Origin: Chelydra serpentina
Taxonomy: Eukaryota; Chordata; Testudines; Chelydridae
Length of the DNA: 64,000 nt
Reading direction: 5' to 3'
NCBI GenBank assembly: GCA_037349315.1
Contig: JBAIAC010000033.1
Span: 21,160,001 to 21,224,000 of the forward strand
Below the pieces are notes generated by a model that ran no database searches, was not told where the DNA came from, and saw only the letters and a program-made list of their open reading frames with translations. Positions 1 to 12,321 of this stretch are shown in pieces; the stretch's first letter is position 1, and each line of letters starts with the position of its first letter. The translations under genes and the position numbers were made by a program.

Positions 1-209
1 TTGCAAATATCAAAGTTTAGTCAACATAGTGTGCTGTTTGACTTGTAGACACTTACATTCCTTGTAGACACTTTAATGATATTCCAACTCTGACCTAAGA
101 ATCTCATGGAGGCAGCAAAACTATAGTTGTTACATGTGAACTAAAAATATAATTCTATTTTTAAAAATACCCAGTTTGCATTATCACTAATATGAAGAAT
201 CCTTTTTTT

Positions 210-868
210 TCCCCTCCCAATATTTGAACCAGTCTCCGTGATGAACGAGGGAGCGGAAGAGAGTCTGGGATTATAGGATGCCAGAGGAGAGGGTGGGAGA
301 CTGGGACTGGCTGAGCATGGGGACTGGAAGCCGGAGAAGGATGCTGAGGGAGAGACAGGGACTGTTTGGACAAGGAGACTGGGGCTGGCTGGGCAAGGGG
401 ACTGGGAGCTGGGGTGGTGGGAGGGAAAGGGGAGATGAACTGAGATAGGATAAAGATATGAGGGTGGTGAGACTGGGAGGACAAAAGGACTGGCACTGAG
501 AGTGAGGAGGGTGAAGGGAAGGAGAGGAGCAGGGGAGGGGAGATAGATCTGACAGGGGTTGAGGTGTGGTAGGAGAACTGGGACTGGCTGGGGAAAGATA
601 CAAGGAGCCTGAAGCACAACACAGAAATTGGATGAGAAGCTTGGGGAGGAAGATTGGAGCTGGGAGCCAGTGGGGATGGGGAACTTGGGATGAGAAGCCT
701 GAGAAGTGGAGCGTAGGACTTTCGAGGTGAGAAGACTGCAGCTGGGAGTGAGCAGCCTAAGGGTGGGGAACAGGCAGGACTGGGAGAGGGAAGTTTGGAG
801 GAGGTGGGCAGAAGAGTCTGTGCCCAATAGTGCACGCTCCTTTCCAGAGTCTGGAACGGAATGCAACA
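210..868. repeat. purine-rich imperfect minisatellite-like tract
   Basis: The plus strand is strongly G+A rich. Variants of a GGGACTGG motif (gggactggctg, gggactgggagc, gactggggctgg) recur at irregular spacing. Long open frames on the minus strand are rich in Ser, Pro and Leu only because the complement is C+T rich. The tract reads into non-purine sequence near 830-1116 that may belong to the same repeat. The family is not identified. Confidence 0.5.
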
Positions 869-1480
869 CTCCTGAGTCTCACCATTGCTTTGCTGTCAGC
901 AGATATCTGTGAAACCCATTGGCGAAGTGTCCCATCCCCTCTCTAATGCTAGTCAATGTAGAGGATGACAACCTACTAGTGCTATCAATTACTCAGTTAG
1001 CTCAAGTGGCGGAGGTCTGTGCAGTGGATCTAAAAGTTCCAACCTTGCTGATAAACCATATAGGTGGCAAGATGCCACAAGATGGAATTTCTGTTTTTGT
1101 TCAGTTTGCTTTTTAAAAAACCTATGAAATCTCACACACAAATATTACATTGAGAACATTAAAGATTGCAAATTCAAGCCCTCAGAAGTTAGGAAGTACG
1201 AGAATTAAGATTGCCTGGGCAACCTAAATTCGGCCCCCTTGTGCATGTGCATTATCATAGTCGTTTGTTACATTATTTTTTCTCCACAGGACTGCTGTCT
1301 CATACAGTGCATAGGATGCACGGTCCTCACTTAATCAGCAGCTCTTCAATATTTTGCCTTTCTTGTTGTTCAATGTGTTCCCCCCACGCCTTATTTTCTG
1401 CACGTTAGTCAGACCCTACTCTGAATATAGAATTATTAATTTCCTCATTAGGCTTTTCTGTGGTGCTCATCACTATAGTA
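869..1480. other. no gene recognised
   Basis: Ordinary AT-rich sequence. The part from 869 to about 1116 may be the distal part of the purine-rich repeat to its left. No domain, splice structure or RNA gene could be supported. Confidence 0.4.
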
Positions 1481-1910
1481 TCTGAGTGCTTCACAGGCAT
1501 TAATTCATTTATTTTCACAACGCCCCTGTGAGGTGAAATGGTATTATTATGGGAAACCGAAGCACAGAGTGACTAAAGTAAAAAGTATCCACTAATTTTC
1601 GGTGTCCCACTTAAGCAGCTTAGAACCTGATTTTTCAGAGTACCTAGCAATGTATCACACCTTATGTTCAAAGCAGGGCTCCCATTGACTTCAGCTGTGA
1701 ATGCACAGCACTTCTGCAAATCAGAATCTATGGTATCAAGTCAGGCACCCAAAAAAGGAGGAACACACAGCTAGTGAAATTTTGTGAAATTTTGGTTTAA
1801 GTGACTTGCCCACCATCACATAAGAACTCTTGTTGCAGAGGCAGAGATAGAATCTACTTCTCCAGGGCAGCATTCCACTGCCTTGATATGAGACCATCCG
1901 TTCTTTTGCT
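1481..1910 (-). repeat. MIR-like SINE in antisense, split by another insert
   Basis: The stretch at 1490-1580 reads like the antisense of the 3' half of a MIR/CORE-SINE (cacaacgcccctgtgagg, then a gaagcacagag block). The matching continuation (gtgacttgcccaccatcac) reappears at about 1800-1820. The intervening ~220 bp looks like a separate insertion. Identification rests on consensus recall and the copy is old and diverged. Confidence 0.5.
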
Positions 1911-4798
1911 GCAGTCCCGTCTCCTTCACTACACACCTTCTAAGTTCTGCAACAAATGAAGCAGGGGACCTAAACAACCATCTCCTTCACTATACAACCC
2001 TGATTCATCCCCAGAACACTGTCTGTTCTATGTGTTGAAGGAGGCTGGGGGTCCTGTGGGGAAAATGTGATCACATAATTAAAGACTGTATCAAAATGCA
2101 TAGGCAAAAGGGGGTCAAATTAAGGCTGCACAGGCAACTTAAAATATGGTGTTTCCTAACGTTTAAAAGGCACTTTACTTTGCAAACTTAATGTTCTTTT
2201 AACATAACTTGTATATGTGTAACAGTATCTGCTTCTATAGGACATCTATTTAGTATCATAGATATTTTTATGGGAATGGTACAAAAGATTTGGGTGCAAG
2301 TCAAGAAGGATTTGACTAGCCTGCAAAATGCATACACATTTTCTACTTTGCTGTGTTGCCTCTGATTGATTGTGTCCTTTTAAAACTCATATTGATGTAA
2401 GACCATGGTACGTGTCCAATTCCATGTTATATTAAGGAATAATTTTATCTTGATGAGTAGTTCTCTTTATTGGTGTTTTAAAAAATGACCATCCTGTAAA
2501 TCTTTCCACATCTCTTCATGTTAACAAGTGTCTGGGAAAATGGGGGGCAGGGGAGGTGGGGAAGCAACGTTAAGTACTGTAGTAGGAGGAGAAATTCTAA
2601 ATTAGATTGTTTTGTTAAAGAGGAAGTTGCTACATACTATACATTTCAGGAAATCCCAAACAGAATGTGGGTAGAGAGAAGAAAAGGAAAAAGTAATTTA
2701 AAGAAACCGAGTTCATGTTAGTTTTCACTAGACTCTGTAACTGATATGCACCATATAATTACAAAAAGGCAATATTTAAAATAAGTGTCTAACCTAATTT
2801 CCATGATTTTGCTCATCTTTGCATTACAGTTAATAAAGCACTCTGAACTACTACATGTTGCATTATGTAAATGTGCATTTAGAGATAGTTAGTGCTACTG
2901 TATTTTCAAAGTACATTAAAAATTGCCTTTAAACAGAAAGTAATGTTTAAAGATCACTAAGTCCTGTGTTTTCATTGCTTAAATTACCAAAAGAAGTTGG
3001 CTTTGTACTCCACACTAATGGCCTATACATTTTGCTGTCTAATGCTGAAATTTTTTTTTTAATTGGAAGAATTAAAAATGCTGGTGTAGGATCTGACCTT
3101 TCAGTCCTTACTCAAGGTAAACGCTTAGATTTTTTTTTCACGAGTTATAAATTTCTAAAATCCTGAGTTTGTAATAGAAAGGCTGACAGTCACTTTAAAT
3201 ATAGGCTGATAATTATAATACGTGATACTATCATGGATCTGTGGACTGTTTTTATCAAAAGTATGCCCATCTGGTTAAGAAAATACCAACTCGATTTATT
3301 AAAAATATTATGACTCTGTTCCAGATATCATTCAACTTAAATTGGCTAACTATATTATGGAAAACTGAGCCACGACTAAGCCAGATAATCAGTTATTCTT
3401 CATATATACAGTATTTTCAGGAATGTGTGTCTCCCACCCCCTCTGCTGAAAGCTACAATATGTGAAGCATTGAACTATGGAACAGTAACAGAGAGCATTG
3501 CAGCACAGGATAAATGAAATAACTTACATCATAGTTAGTTTATTTAGAGAGGATAAACTGACTAGCATGCCACAATGAATAGTATCTTGTTTTTGGCTGG
3601 ATCCACTGTTTGCCATGAACTTGTGAACTAAGTACAGTGTCTTTCTTTTTAAAAAGTCAAATTCAGAAGTTTTCGGGCTTGTGCTCCAAGAGAAAAGAGC
3701 TGTAACATTTTCAAAACCTGTTAGGCTGAAAAGAATGTGGGTGCATTCCTGCTGTCATTGCAGTTTTGCCATATATTTAAATAGGAAGAGCATTTGGCCC
3801 TTATAACTTCAAGCCACATGTAGCAGGCCACGCTCCAGGATTCCGCTCGTAGGCCCCAACCCTGTAAGGTAGTCCATTCGCGGTAGTCAAATCAGCAGGG
3901 CTGTGAGCGAGCACAAGAGTTCATGCTAGTGGATCGCATGTAGGATTGGGGCCATAGTAAACTCAAAGAACAGACTGAGTGGTGGGGTGGGGAAGGATGG
4001 TTCTTTCACGTTTCCCTCCTCCTTGTTAATACCTCTCTTCACTAAAACGTTCAAGTGATCTGAAGACCTTACAGTCTGCTGAATGGGCCGGGCGGGACAG
4101 CAACTTAATTGAAAAATGGAGTAATAGTTGCTCTGTGGATTGGTCAGCATAGGAGCTGACATCATTCTGCATGGTTGTCTTTTCGGCATAAATATGTGGA
4201 ATTTCAACTCGCATCAATTACTCCTTGCCAGAGCCCAAGGCACGGGGAGGAGAGTGATAGTTTCAGATAATACATTTTCATCTAGAAAATCTGAAGTGAT
4301 GCAACGTAATGAAGGCGGGAGGGGAGGGAAGAGAGCGAGAGCATTATAATATGGCATTATAACCGTTCTTAAATTTACCCCTACTTTTTAACAAACTAAT
4401 AATTTGCCTCTTCCTTATGGATACAATTTTTTTTTATCATCAGAGTTTTGGGAAAGAATTGAGAGCGAAGAAAGTCCGCAAGAACTTTAAATTTTTTAAA
4501 AAATGCGGTGTTAATGAAAGCTGCGAGTTAGATGGTAAAGGAGATGGAAGTCCTCCTCTTATGCACACAATTGACATTACACTGGTAGCAATGCAAGCTT
4601 CTCTTCTACTGCCCGTCAGTGTTCCTCAGCTCTCTCCTGGAGTGACTAATCTCTAAGGGCCAGAAAATAGTCCACCTCTTTTCTCATTCCATACCTGACC
4701 TCTCTGAGGAGATGTCGAGCAAGGGTGCCAGTTGTGATGGCACAAGATAGGACTCTTGTATCTCTTTAAAGGTGAATGCAAAAACTTTTGGTGAGCGG

Positions 4799-4799
<1 letters not shown>
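1911..4799. other. unique AT-rich DNA, no gene recognised
   Basis: All open frames are short and low in complexity, with no recognisable domain. The part at 4060-4345 is less AT-biased, lacks repeat signatures and carries a CCAAT-type motif (gattggtc, 4138-4145). It may be non-coding conserved DNA, but nothing in the sequence proves this. Confidence 0.4.

Positions 4800-4854
<55 letters not shown>
4800..4854. repeat. (GT)n microsatellite
   Basis: An uninterrupted run of about 27 GT dinucleotides. The minus-strand frame across it reads Thr-His repeats and is not a gene. Copy number is likely to vary between individuals. Confidence 0.97.
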
Positions 4855-4856
<2 letters not shown>

Positions 4857-7020
4857 AAATGCTGACAATGGTTGCTTCAGTATAATGAGAATGATGTCTG
4901 AGTACTCAGTCGAAAAGACAAACACCTTATCTGAAGACTAAAAATCTCTTTATTCTGACGACCATAATAGTTCTGAAAATTAAAATATAATTAATGAAAG
5001 ATTTTAAATTTTTATAAAAATCACTCGCATTATTGTGAGAGTGTTTGTCTGAGCTGGATCCAGGGGTGGAATTATCACATCTGTATTTTTCAGTCTTTCT
5101 ATTGAAAAATGGGTTGCTTTTTTCTGATAGTTGCCATACTTGCATAGTTATTAAGTAATTGACAGGATTGTGTCAGTGTTTCAGACTAAATTATTTTGAT
5201 TTAGTGTAGCTGGGGATGGGATATTTTCACACAGATTAGTCCCTAACACTTAAAAAAATAGCTTCAAAGGCCAGTCTTTTTTTACTGTTGACCTTTACCT
5301 TCTTAATCTCTAGGGAGAGGGAGGTTGGAAAAGCAGAGCTGACTTTTGCAGCTACGATAAACAGGCATTTATCAAGAGTAGTCTGCTCAGACGCTGGGTT
5401 GTAGAAGCACACAGCATCAGATTTCAGGTGAATAGAGCCCTTGCTGAGGGCTCTAGCCACCAGAAAATACTTGAGGTCTTTCAGGCTGTTGAAATCCTGG
5501 AAGGTTGCAGATCTTAGTGCCGTAGGAGGCTGATTTATCTAGGGAAAACTGTCCAGTTGTAGAAGCCCTAATCCGCCAGACTGTCAACTCGCTCACATTT
5601 GGATAGTGACCCCCTCAAATTCATTCTGTCAACAATACGCTCGCCAAAATTCCCTTATCACTTGCATTTGGAAAGTTACCTGGGTTTACCAGATAAAGCG
5701 GTGGATAGAAATGGAGGGAAGAGAGCCTGGGACAGACACAGGAAAGGAGGAGGGAAGGGAAAATGTGGATATAAACAGGGCAAAAAATCATAAAAGGCAA
5801 AATGCCTTGAGGGAAAGACAGCAAGTGTTCTAATGAGAAGAAAAGTGACAATATTAGTGTCAAAATAGATAAATCAGGACACTGAACAAGAATGATTTAA
5901 AAAAAATCAGGATACTGCAGGAAAAGTGAGGACTGGTAAGAGAAAAAGGAAGGCAGGGGAAAGTGTGTGTGTGAGAGAGAGAAACTCTTCTAATACACTA
6001 AACTAAAATACACACTAATATTTTATAGACTATGACTTCTAAAACATATATAACTAGATGGGGATTTGTCTGTTTCTAGAAATAAATCTGAATGTTCCTG
6101 GCTTTTGGTCAGGGAGGAGACCTCAGAACCTGTTTCCTTTGAATGCTACAGATCACACTCATTCTCTCTCTGGAGATTTGCCATGGTCAGCCCCTTTCCT
6201 CCCTGTTGGCAGCTATGGAGACTCATTTTAAGATGGATTGAGACCTTAGGAAACGTGCCTATAAACATGGATGATATTTATTTTAATTCTTCTAAATCTG
6301 CTTGAGTGGAATAATAGTAAAATAGACTCCTTGATTCAGAGATAAATTGTTCTGGTTCACCAAGGCTGAAAGTTATTCTAAGTTGAAGAACTGAGTTATA
6401 TAATGAGAGCAGTTGGAAAAAAGTTCAAGAAATATTCCTGGGTAGGAGTAAGGAATCTGTTTAAGAGATGGATGGAATGAAACAGATTCAGTAATGTCAA
6501 ATCAAGTACAGAATAAAAGTGCAATTGCATTGCAAGGTTCTAATCACATCATAAACTGCCCAAATGAAGCATCAGTGATTAATGTGAATAGTCTCTTGAG
6601 AAGAATTACAGCCAAGTGATGTATCAGCCTTCAAAAGTCTCATAAAAATGTATGGTCTGAGCAAAAATTCTACGCTCCTGCCCTTTACCATGGTGATTGA
6701 TAATGGCGAAAAAAAACTAACGATGATTTACTTTCATGTCAAAAAAGTAACTAGCCCAAGGCATGTGGGAAAGTAGGATTTTGCAAGGCTGCAGTGTGTG
6801 CACAATTTTGGGTGATGTTTTTTTAGGAAGGTTTTTATTGTAGTTACAGGTGGCGGAGGCAGCATTTAACTTCTTTTGTTTTTGTTTTTCTAAATCAGAA
6901 TCCAGGAGCTCATGATTTCCATGGTAGCACTGTCCTCCTAGGAGCAGATACAAATAAGTAATGTGTTGCCAGGAATGTTAAAGCAAGTGTCTTGGGCTGA
7001 ATATTTTGACTAAATAAAGA
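4855..7020. other. unique DNA, no gene recognised
   Basis: AT-rich sequence with several short simple tracts and no domain-bearing frame. I see no structure beyond ordinary non-coding vertebrate DNA. Confidence 0.4.
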
Positions 7021-7023
7021 TTA

Positions 7024-7375
7024 GATTGTAAGCTTCCCAGGGGAAAGACTGTCTGTTCCGTGTTTTGTGCAGTGCCTAGCACAATAGTGTCTGGGCTATG
7101 GTTAGGGTGACTAGATGTCCGTCCCGATTTTTCTTCTTTTGTCCCATGTCCCAACCGATGCATGGTCGGGACGCCATTTGTCCTGATATCTGGGCTTCTG
7201 TTCTCTGTTTTTGTTTTTCTTTTTTTGCTCAACAAGTCCGGCGGCGGGAAAGGAGGTTTTTTTTTGCTCAACAAGTCCGGCCGTCCCCGGACAAGTCCCG
7301 ATTTTCGGGCCCTCGCATTTGGTCACCCTAGCTATGGTTGGAGTCCATAAGCATTGCCACAGTACAAATGACTAG
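7024..7375 (+). repeat. reptilian interspersed repeat interrupted by a hAT element
   Basis: The left part (gattgtaagcttcccagggg through cagtgcctagcacaat) and the right part after 7338 (gagtccataagcattgcc) together resemble a repeat also present at 47195-47320 and 48937-49040. The shared order is 'gtaagctcttggggcaggga', 'gtacagcgcctagcacaatgg', then 'ctactgtaatacaaata'. A hAT element at 7103-7330 separates the halves. The family name is not known to me. Confidence 0.6.
7103..7330. mobile_element. non-autonomous hAT element, 228 bp
   Basis: The element is bounded by inverted ends TAGGGTGACTAGATG and the complement of CATTTGGTCACCCTA. A perfect 8-bp target duplication, gctatggt, lies at 7095-7102 and 7331-7338, as expected for the hAT superfamily. 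Inside, a block containing tttttgctcaacaagtccgg is present twice, about 40 bp apart. It carries no coding capacity. Confidence 0.9.
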
Positions 7376-8164
7376 TTAATAAAGTGGTGATGGAGTGGGT
7401 TGGTTGCCCTGTGAGATCTCAACTCCTCTTTTGTGGACCTCCGTGTTGGAATTTCCTTGACATAAGCTTCTAAATGAAATATCTTTGTTTTCCTTGAGGG
7501 ATTCCACTTCAGCTGCTTACAGTATCTGAGGCCTTGATCCTACAAAAGCTAAGCACGAGAGTGGGTGTTTACAGGCTCTATGCCTGTAAGTTAATATTGA
7601 CATGATTGTTACTAACCTAAATAAAAATCTATGGCTGACTGACATCAGGTTTAAAACTTTTTCTATACTGTATATCTGCGTGTTTTGACTATTTCTTTTT
7701 CTGGCACCTGTAAGGTTATACCTACCTTTTATTACAATATTTTTGAACAACTATAATTAACATATGTTAACCCAAGCACATGCTGCTTGGTAAAAATGAA
7801 AAATAAAGACCTATTTTGCTCAGCTGTGCAAAATACCCCCCCCCCCAAACCAGACTTGTACAAGGGAGAACAATTTTGCAGTCCTGTTATTACAGATTAA
7901 TGCTCTGAGCCTGCAAACACTTAATAGGTGCTTAATTAGTGTAGTCCTTTGTAGTTAATCGTGTGCTTAAAGTTAAGCACCTACTAAGTGTTTGCATGGT
8001 CGGTGCTAATTTATTTAACTGCAAAGCTCTCTGATTTTATATTCCCTGCATTTTACTAAATCTCTCATTACATGTTATACAAAATGAAGGAGACAGGAGT
8101 TCTGTGGTAATGCAGTGCTGATGGTCAGGTGAAAGTATCTTGACATAAACCCCATATTCTATGC
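7376..8164. other. unique DNA, no gene recognised
   Basis: AT-rich non-coding sequence with a short C run near 7837. No coding or RNA feature could be supported. Confidence 0.4.
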
Positions 8165-8760
8165 GGAACTATAGAAGTTGTCGTACTGGCTCAGACCCAA
8201 GGTCCATCTAGCCCAGTACCCTGACAGTGGCCAGCACCAGAAGCTGCAGAGGGAGGTTGTAAGAACCATGCAATAGGAAGACATGGAATAATTTGCTCCC
8301 CACATTAGGTTTTATTCTGATATTTAATAGTTAGAGATTGTATTATGCCCTGAAGCATGAGGTTTAATATGCCTTCCATAAAATCCATCATTAGTTATAC
8401 CCCTGGATATTCTTGATAGTCATTTGGATCCCTTCTTGGAGCAGGTTGTTTTTGGCTTCAGCATCTTCATGTGGCAATGAGTTCTACAGTCTAATCACAC
8501 AGTGTCTGTACAAGTATTTCCTTTTATTAGTTTTTAATTTAATTGCGCTTGTTCTTTTGTGACAGGGAGAACAGAAGTTTTCAGTCTTCTTTCGCCAGAC
8601 CACACATGATTTTATATGCTTTTATCATGTCCCCTCATATTAATCACCTTTCTAAGGTGAACAATGCCAAACTTTTCAATCTCAATTCATATGAGAGTTT
8701 TTTCCAGGCCTTTGATCATTCTCGTTGCCCTTCTTTGAACACCCCTCTCTAGGTGTGTAA
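8165..8760 (-). mobile_element. CR1 LINE 3' region, antisense, diverged
   Basis: Read on the minus strand, the segment ends with the typical chelonian/avian CR1 3' wording: the complement of gtactggctcagacccaagg and ggtccatctagcccagtacc. Upstream on that strand is the familiar CR1 stretch (complement of tcatgtcccctcatattaat). No intact reverse-transcriptase frame remains. The copy is 5'-truncated and old. Confidence 0.65.
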
Positions 8761-11248
8761 TTTTTTTTTGGTGATAGCCAAACCATTGACTTAAATAAAT
8801 GCATAATAGTCTGTATATTACTTGTCATTCCATTTTTATACAACCTAACACTTTTTTTGGAGGCAGCTGCACGTCGAGCAGAGGTCTTCACCGAGCTGTC
8901 TGCAGGGATCCCTTTTATGAATAAATACAGTTATTTTAGACTCTTGTAAGGCATATGAATAATTTATTTTTTTCTCCCCAATGTGCCTTGGTGATGATTT
9001 GGGGAAATCTCATTTGTTTTTGCACTTTTAGCTGTTTGAGATCCATTTTAGCCCATCTAATTTCCCTCGTATTTATTGCCTGATCTATAACCCACTGAAG
9101 CAAATGGGAGTATTTCTATTCACTTCAGTGGTTTATGGATCAGGCCCTTAATCCCTAGGTTAATTGATACTGCTTCCTAGGTTACTGGATATTGCTCCAG
9201 TGAAGTTAAACCAGAGTGGAATTCTTTGGTCCACATATCTGAGAATATTTCAGAATAAGTTCTACTGCTAGATGAATTTATTTTTATTTTTTATGAACAA
9301 AATCTTCTCCCTCCCTTCCCAAACTAGGATACTGGTGTAAAAACATAATGAGACTAATGCCCAGGTTGTGTGTGGGTAAACTTAACTGTATTTCTTAAGG
9401 ATAGGCTTTTACACTAAGTGCAGAATTTGCCTCAAGCTTTGGGAAAGGAAAAGGGGCAAGTCTAGGGTGCCTGTCTAAAAATTAAGAGAAGTTTGGACAT
9501 TTTAAAAGACAAAAGGCCTCCAAGTTGTTGGTTTTGGAATTATTGCAGGATTAGGTAAATGTGGGGAAAACACTGCCAGAACGGAATGCCAGAGAGTAGA
9601 GACTGAAAAGCATGGTGGGGCCAGCAACCTGTAACGCTTTGGAAGCAATGCTGCTGCTGCGTTGTTCTGAGCTTCGTACACATTGTTATGTTTCTTAAGG
9701 CTCTTTCTAATTGCATTAATACAAGCCATTGGTGGTATCTGAATGCTGTTGCAACCTTTTCCCCCTTCCAATGCAGCCTGTGATCATTGAAATAATTAAT
9801 TTCCAAGTTGATATGTTATGCTATGCACTTCTAAATGTGGAATGCATTTTGACAGAAATAAAGCACTAAATTCATGCTGAATGTGAACTCTAAATTCCAT
9901 TATAATCTGAGCATCATAGTCCCTCACTGAGAATCAAACCAGATAATTAGAGAGTGTATTGTCCCTAATCAAAATGGCCATTTGTGTTCTATCCCAAGAA
10001 AATTAGAGACTTTCACAAGTACACACTTCTCATTCAATGAAGAGTTGTAAAATGTCAGTGCCTGAAATGCTCCAGGGTTTGTACTAGGAGTCTTTGTCTG
10101 ATCTGTAATCAACATTTTAGGTTGAGGGAGGATAAGTGTTTGCTCTGGATAGTTAGGCCGCCTAGCACCAGTGCAGAGTTCAAGAGACACATTCATGAGG
10201 CAGAAGAATTTATATATGATGACTTCATTTGTTCTGGACTTTCGGAAGAGAATCCTAAGGTCAAATCTATTTTGAGTCTGAGAAATCTCTTCTCTTTAAG
10301 TGCCGGATCCTGCAGGGCGCTGAATGCCTCCTGCGGTGTGCCAAGTAACCTCATCTCTAGCACCTCTTAGGGAGGCACTCAGCATCTTGATGGGTCACTC
10401 CTGTGTCTGTGGCAGGAACTTTGTTTCCTCTTTCATTCCATAGTCTGTGAGTCTTGTTTTGTTTTCTCCTGCCTGCTGTACTTGTAGGACCATAACACCC
10501 TGATTGATGTATTGATAGGTTCAAAAGGGAAGTGTTGCTTCCTACAAACTGATTTTCTCTGAGCTCTACTTCACACTTCTTCCTTTCTTGAATGAGAAGA
10601 AAACATGTGGAGGGTGCCATTCAGTGTTTGAATCTTTTCTGCTTTTGAGATCTCTTTCAGAGGGATTAAACCCGCAATGATGTAGGACTGACTGCCTGGA
10701 GTAGTTAATTTATGAGTGAGAAAATGTCTTTTTGTTCATTTTGTGTCCTAGCTTTGGAAGACAGGATGATGCCCCAGAGTTATGTTTCGTCTTCACCAGA
10801 TTACAAAAGGGAGACTATAGATGCTGTTTCAGACACCAAGTTCTCACTAATTCTGGGGAAAGAAGGGAGTGGGGATAGGATGGGTACGGGCAAAGAGGAA
10901 GAAAATGTTACTATTAAAGCATACAATATGATCCCATTTGGGGAGAGTGGTGGGGTTTATTGTTATCTTTTCCCACCCAAACACCAGCACTGGCATCTCT
11001 TTTACATCTTGCAACAAGGTAATGTCAGTACCGCTTATTTCATGATATAATCCTGGCCCTATAAGTGTGTGGGAGTTTTGCCATAGATTTCAATGGGAAC
11101 AGGCTGGCCCTTAAGGGAGAACTTGGAAGAACCATATTTTGATTAACGGTCTAAAACACTTGAGTGGTGTGTTTTTAGGCAATCAATCGCAATATCATAA
11201 ATATGGACTCAATATAGAGTCTAGGCTCATAACTTTTTTTTTTAAAGT
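8761..11248. other. unique DNA left of the LTR retrotransposon
   Basis: No gene, RNA or clear repeat recognised. The longest frames, about 110 codons or less, show no domain. The last five bases, 11244-11248 (aaagt), are the left target duplication of the LTR element. Confidence 0.4.
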
Positions 11249-12059
11249 TGTCATAAATATGAAGGGAAGGGGGAGAGGGTCTGATGCAGTGCTATAAAAT
11301 CCTCTTTCCAGTAAAGGGTTAAGAAATGCAGGTAGCCAGACTGACACCTGACCTGGCTGGGCTCTGACCAATAAGGGGACAAGATACTTTTCAAACTTGG
11401 GAGGGGGGAAGGTTTTAGTGAGTGTCTTTGTCTGAGGGAGAGTGATCTTGGAAGACAGAAGGAACCTACAGAAAATCAAACCTCCCTTTTCTGAAGTAAG
11501 TTTAGATAGTATAGCGTATAGATTCTGTTTATTTTTGCTTGGTATATCCCCTGTGTTAGAAAGGGCAAGGGGGGGGGAGGTATTCACGGTTATCTGTAAC
11601 GTTAAGGTTTTGTCCAGAGGGGGAAATCTCTCTGAGTTTGGAAATATAGTGCCCTGTGAAATAGTTACCATCCTGATTTTACAGAGATGATTTTACCTTC
11701 TTTATGTTTAATAAAATCCTTCTTTTAAGAAGTTGACTGTTTTCTATAGTGTTAAAACCCAGGGGGTGGGTTTTTAGATCACTGTGTAACCAATTGGTTG
11801 GGAGATTGTTCTCAAGCTTCCCCAGGAAAGGGGGTGTACGGCTTGAGGGGGCATTTTGGGGGGGAGGGAAGTTCAAGTGATTCCTTTCCTGGATTCCTGT
11901 TAGACATTTGATGGTGGCAGTAAGAAGCATTTCTCGGGGTGCAGGGAATTTTGTACCTTGGGGGGGTTTACCCTAAGCTGGTAAAATAGGCTTAGGGGCT
12001 CTGAATGCGGGTCCCCACGTCTTTACCCTAGAGTTTAGAGTGGGGAGGGAACCCTGACA
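11249..12059 (+). repeat. 5' LTR of the Gmr1-like element
   Basis: This 811-bp LTR is identical to the 3' LTR except at 11587. Candidate signals are a TATA box (TATAAAA, 11293-11299), a CCAAT motif (11368-11372) and a polyadenylation signal (AATAAA, 11710-11715). The CCAAT motif lies downstream of the TATA box, so the true start site may differ from the simplest reading. The U3/R/U5 borders were not determined. Confidence 0.96.
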
Positions 12060-12079
12060 TGGTGGCAGAGCGGTGGGAT
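12060..12079 (+). promoter_or_regulatory. primer-binding site, tRNA-Leu-like
   Basis: The site starts directly after the LTR terminal CA with no spacer. TGGTGGCAG (12060-12068) complements the CCA-terminated acceptor of vertebrate tRNA-Leu(AAG), recalled as ending CCCACCGCTGCCACCA. After two extra bases (AG, 12069-12070), CGGTGGGAT (12071-12079) complements the next part of the same tRNA. The tRNA identity rests on memory of its 3' end. Confidence 0.75.
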
Positions 12080-12321
12080 CTATTGAACCAGAGAGTTTTT
12101 TTGAACCAGACACAGGGAGTTTAGAATTTTTTTTTCTCTTCTCTCTAGCTCTTCCCTGTAGCTGCTGGAAGCAGGGAGGGGGGAGGGGTTAAGCTGCTAG
12201 GAGCTAGAGTATCTACATATGAAAGCAGGTAGTTAACCCCTACAGGGAATACCCAAGCAAGGTTTTTTTTTTCTTTTCTAACACTATCGGGTTAAGACAG
12301 ATTAAAAACAGAAAGGCTAAG

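Noticed and set aside
141..869. Minus-strand open frame of 242 codons
   Set aside because: It is Ser/Pro/Leu-rich because it crosses a purine-skewed minisatellite-like tract. Other frames over the same DNA are also open. No domain or splice context.
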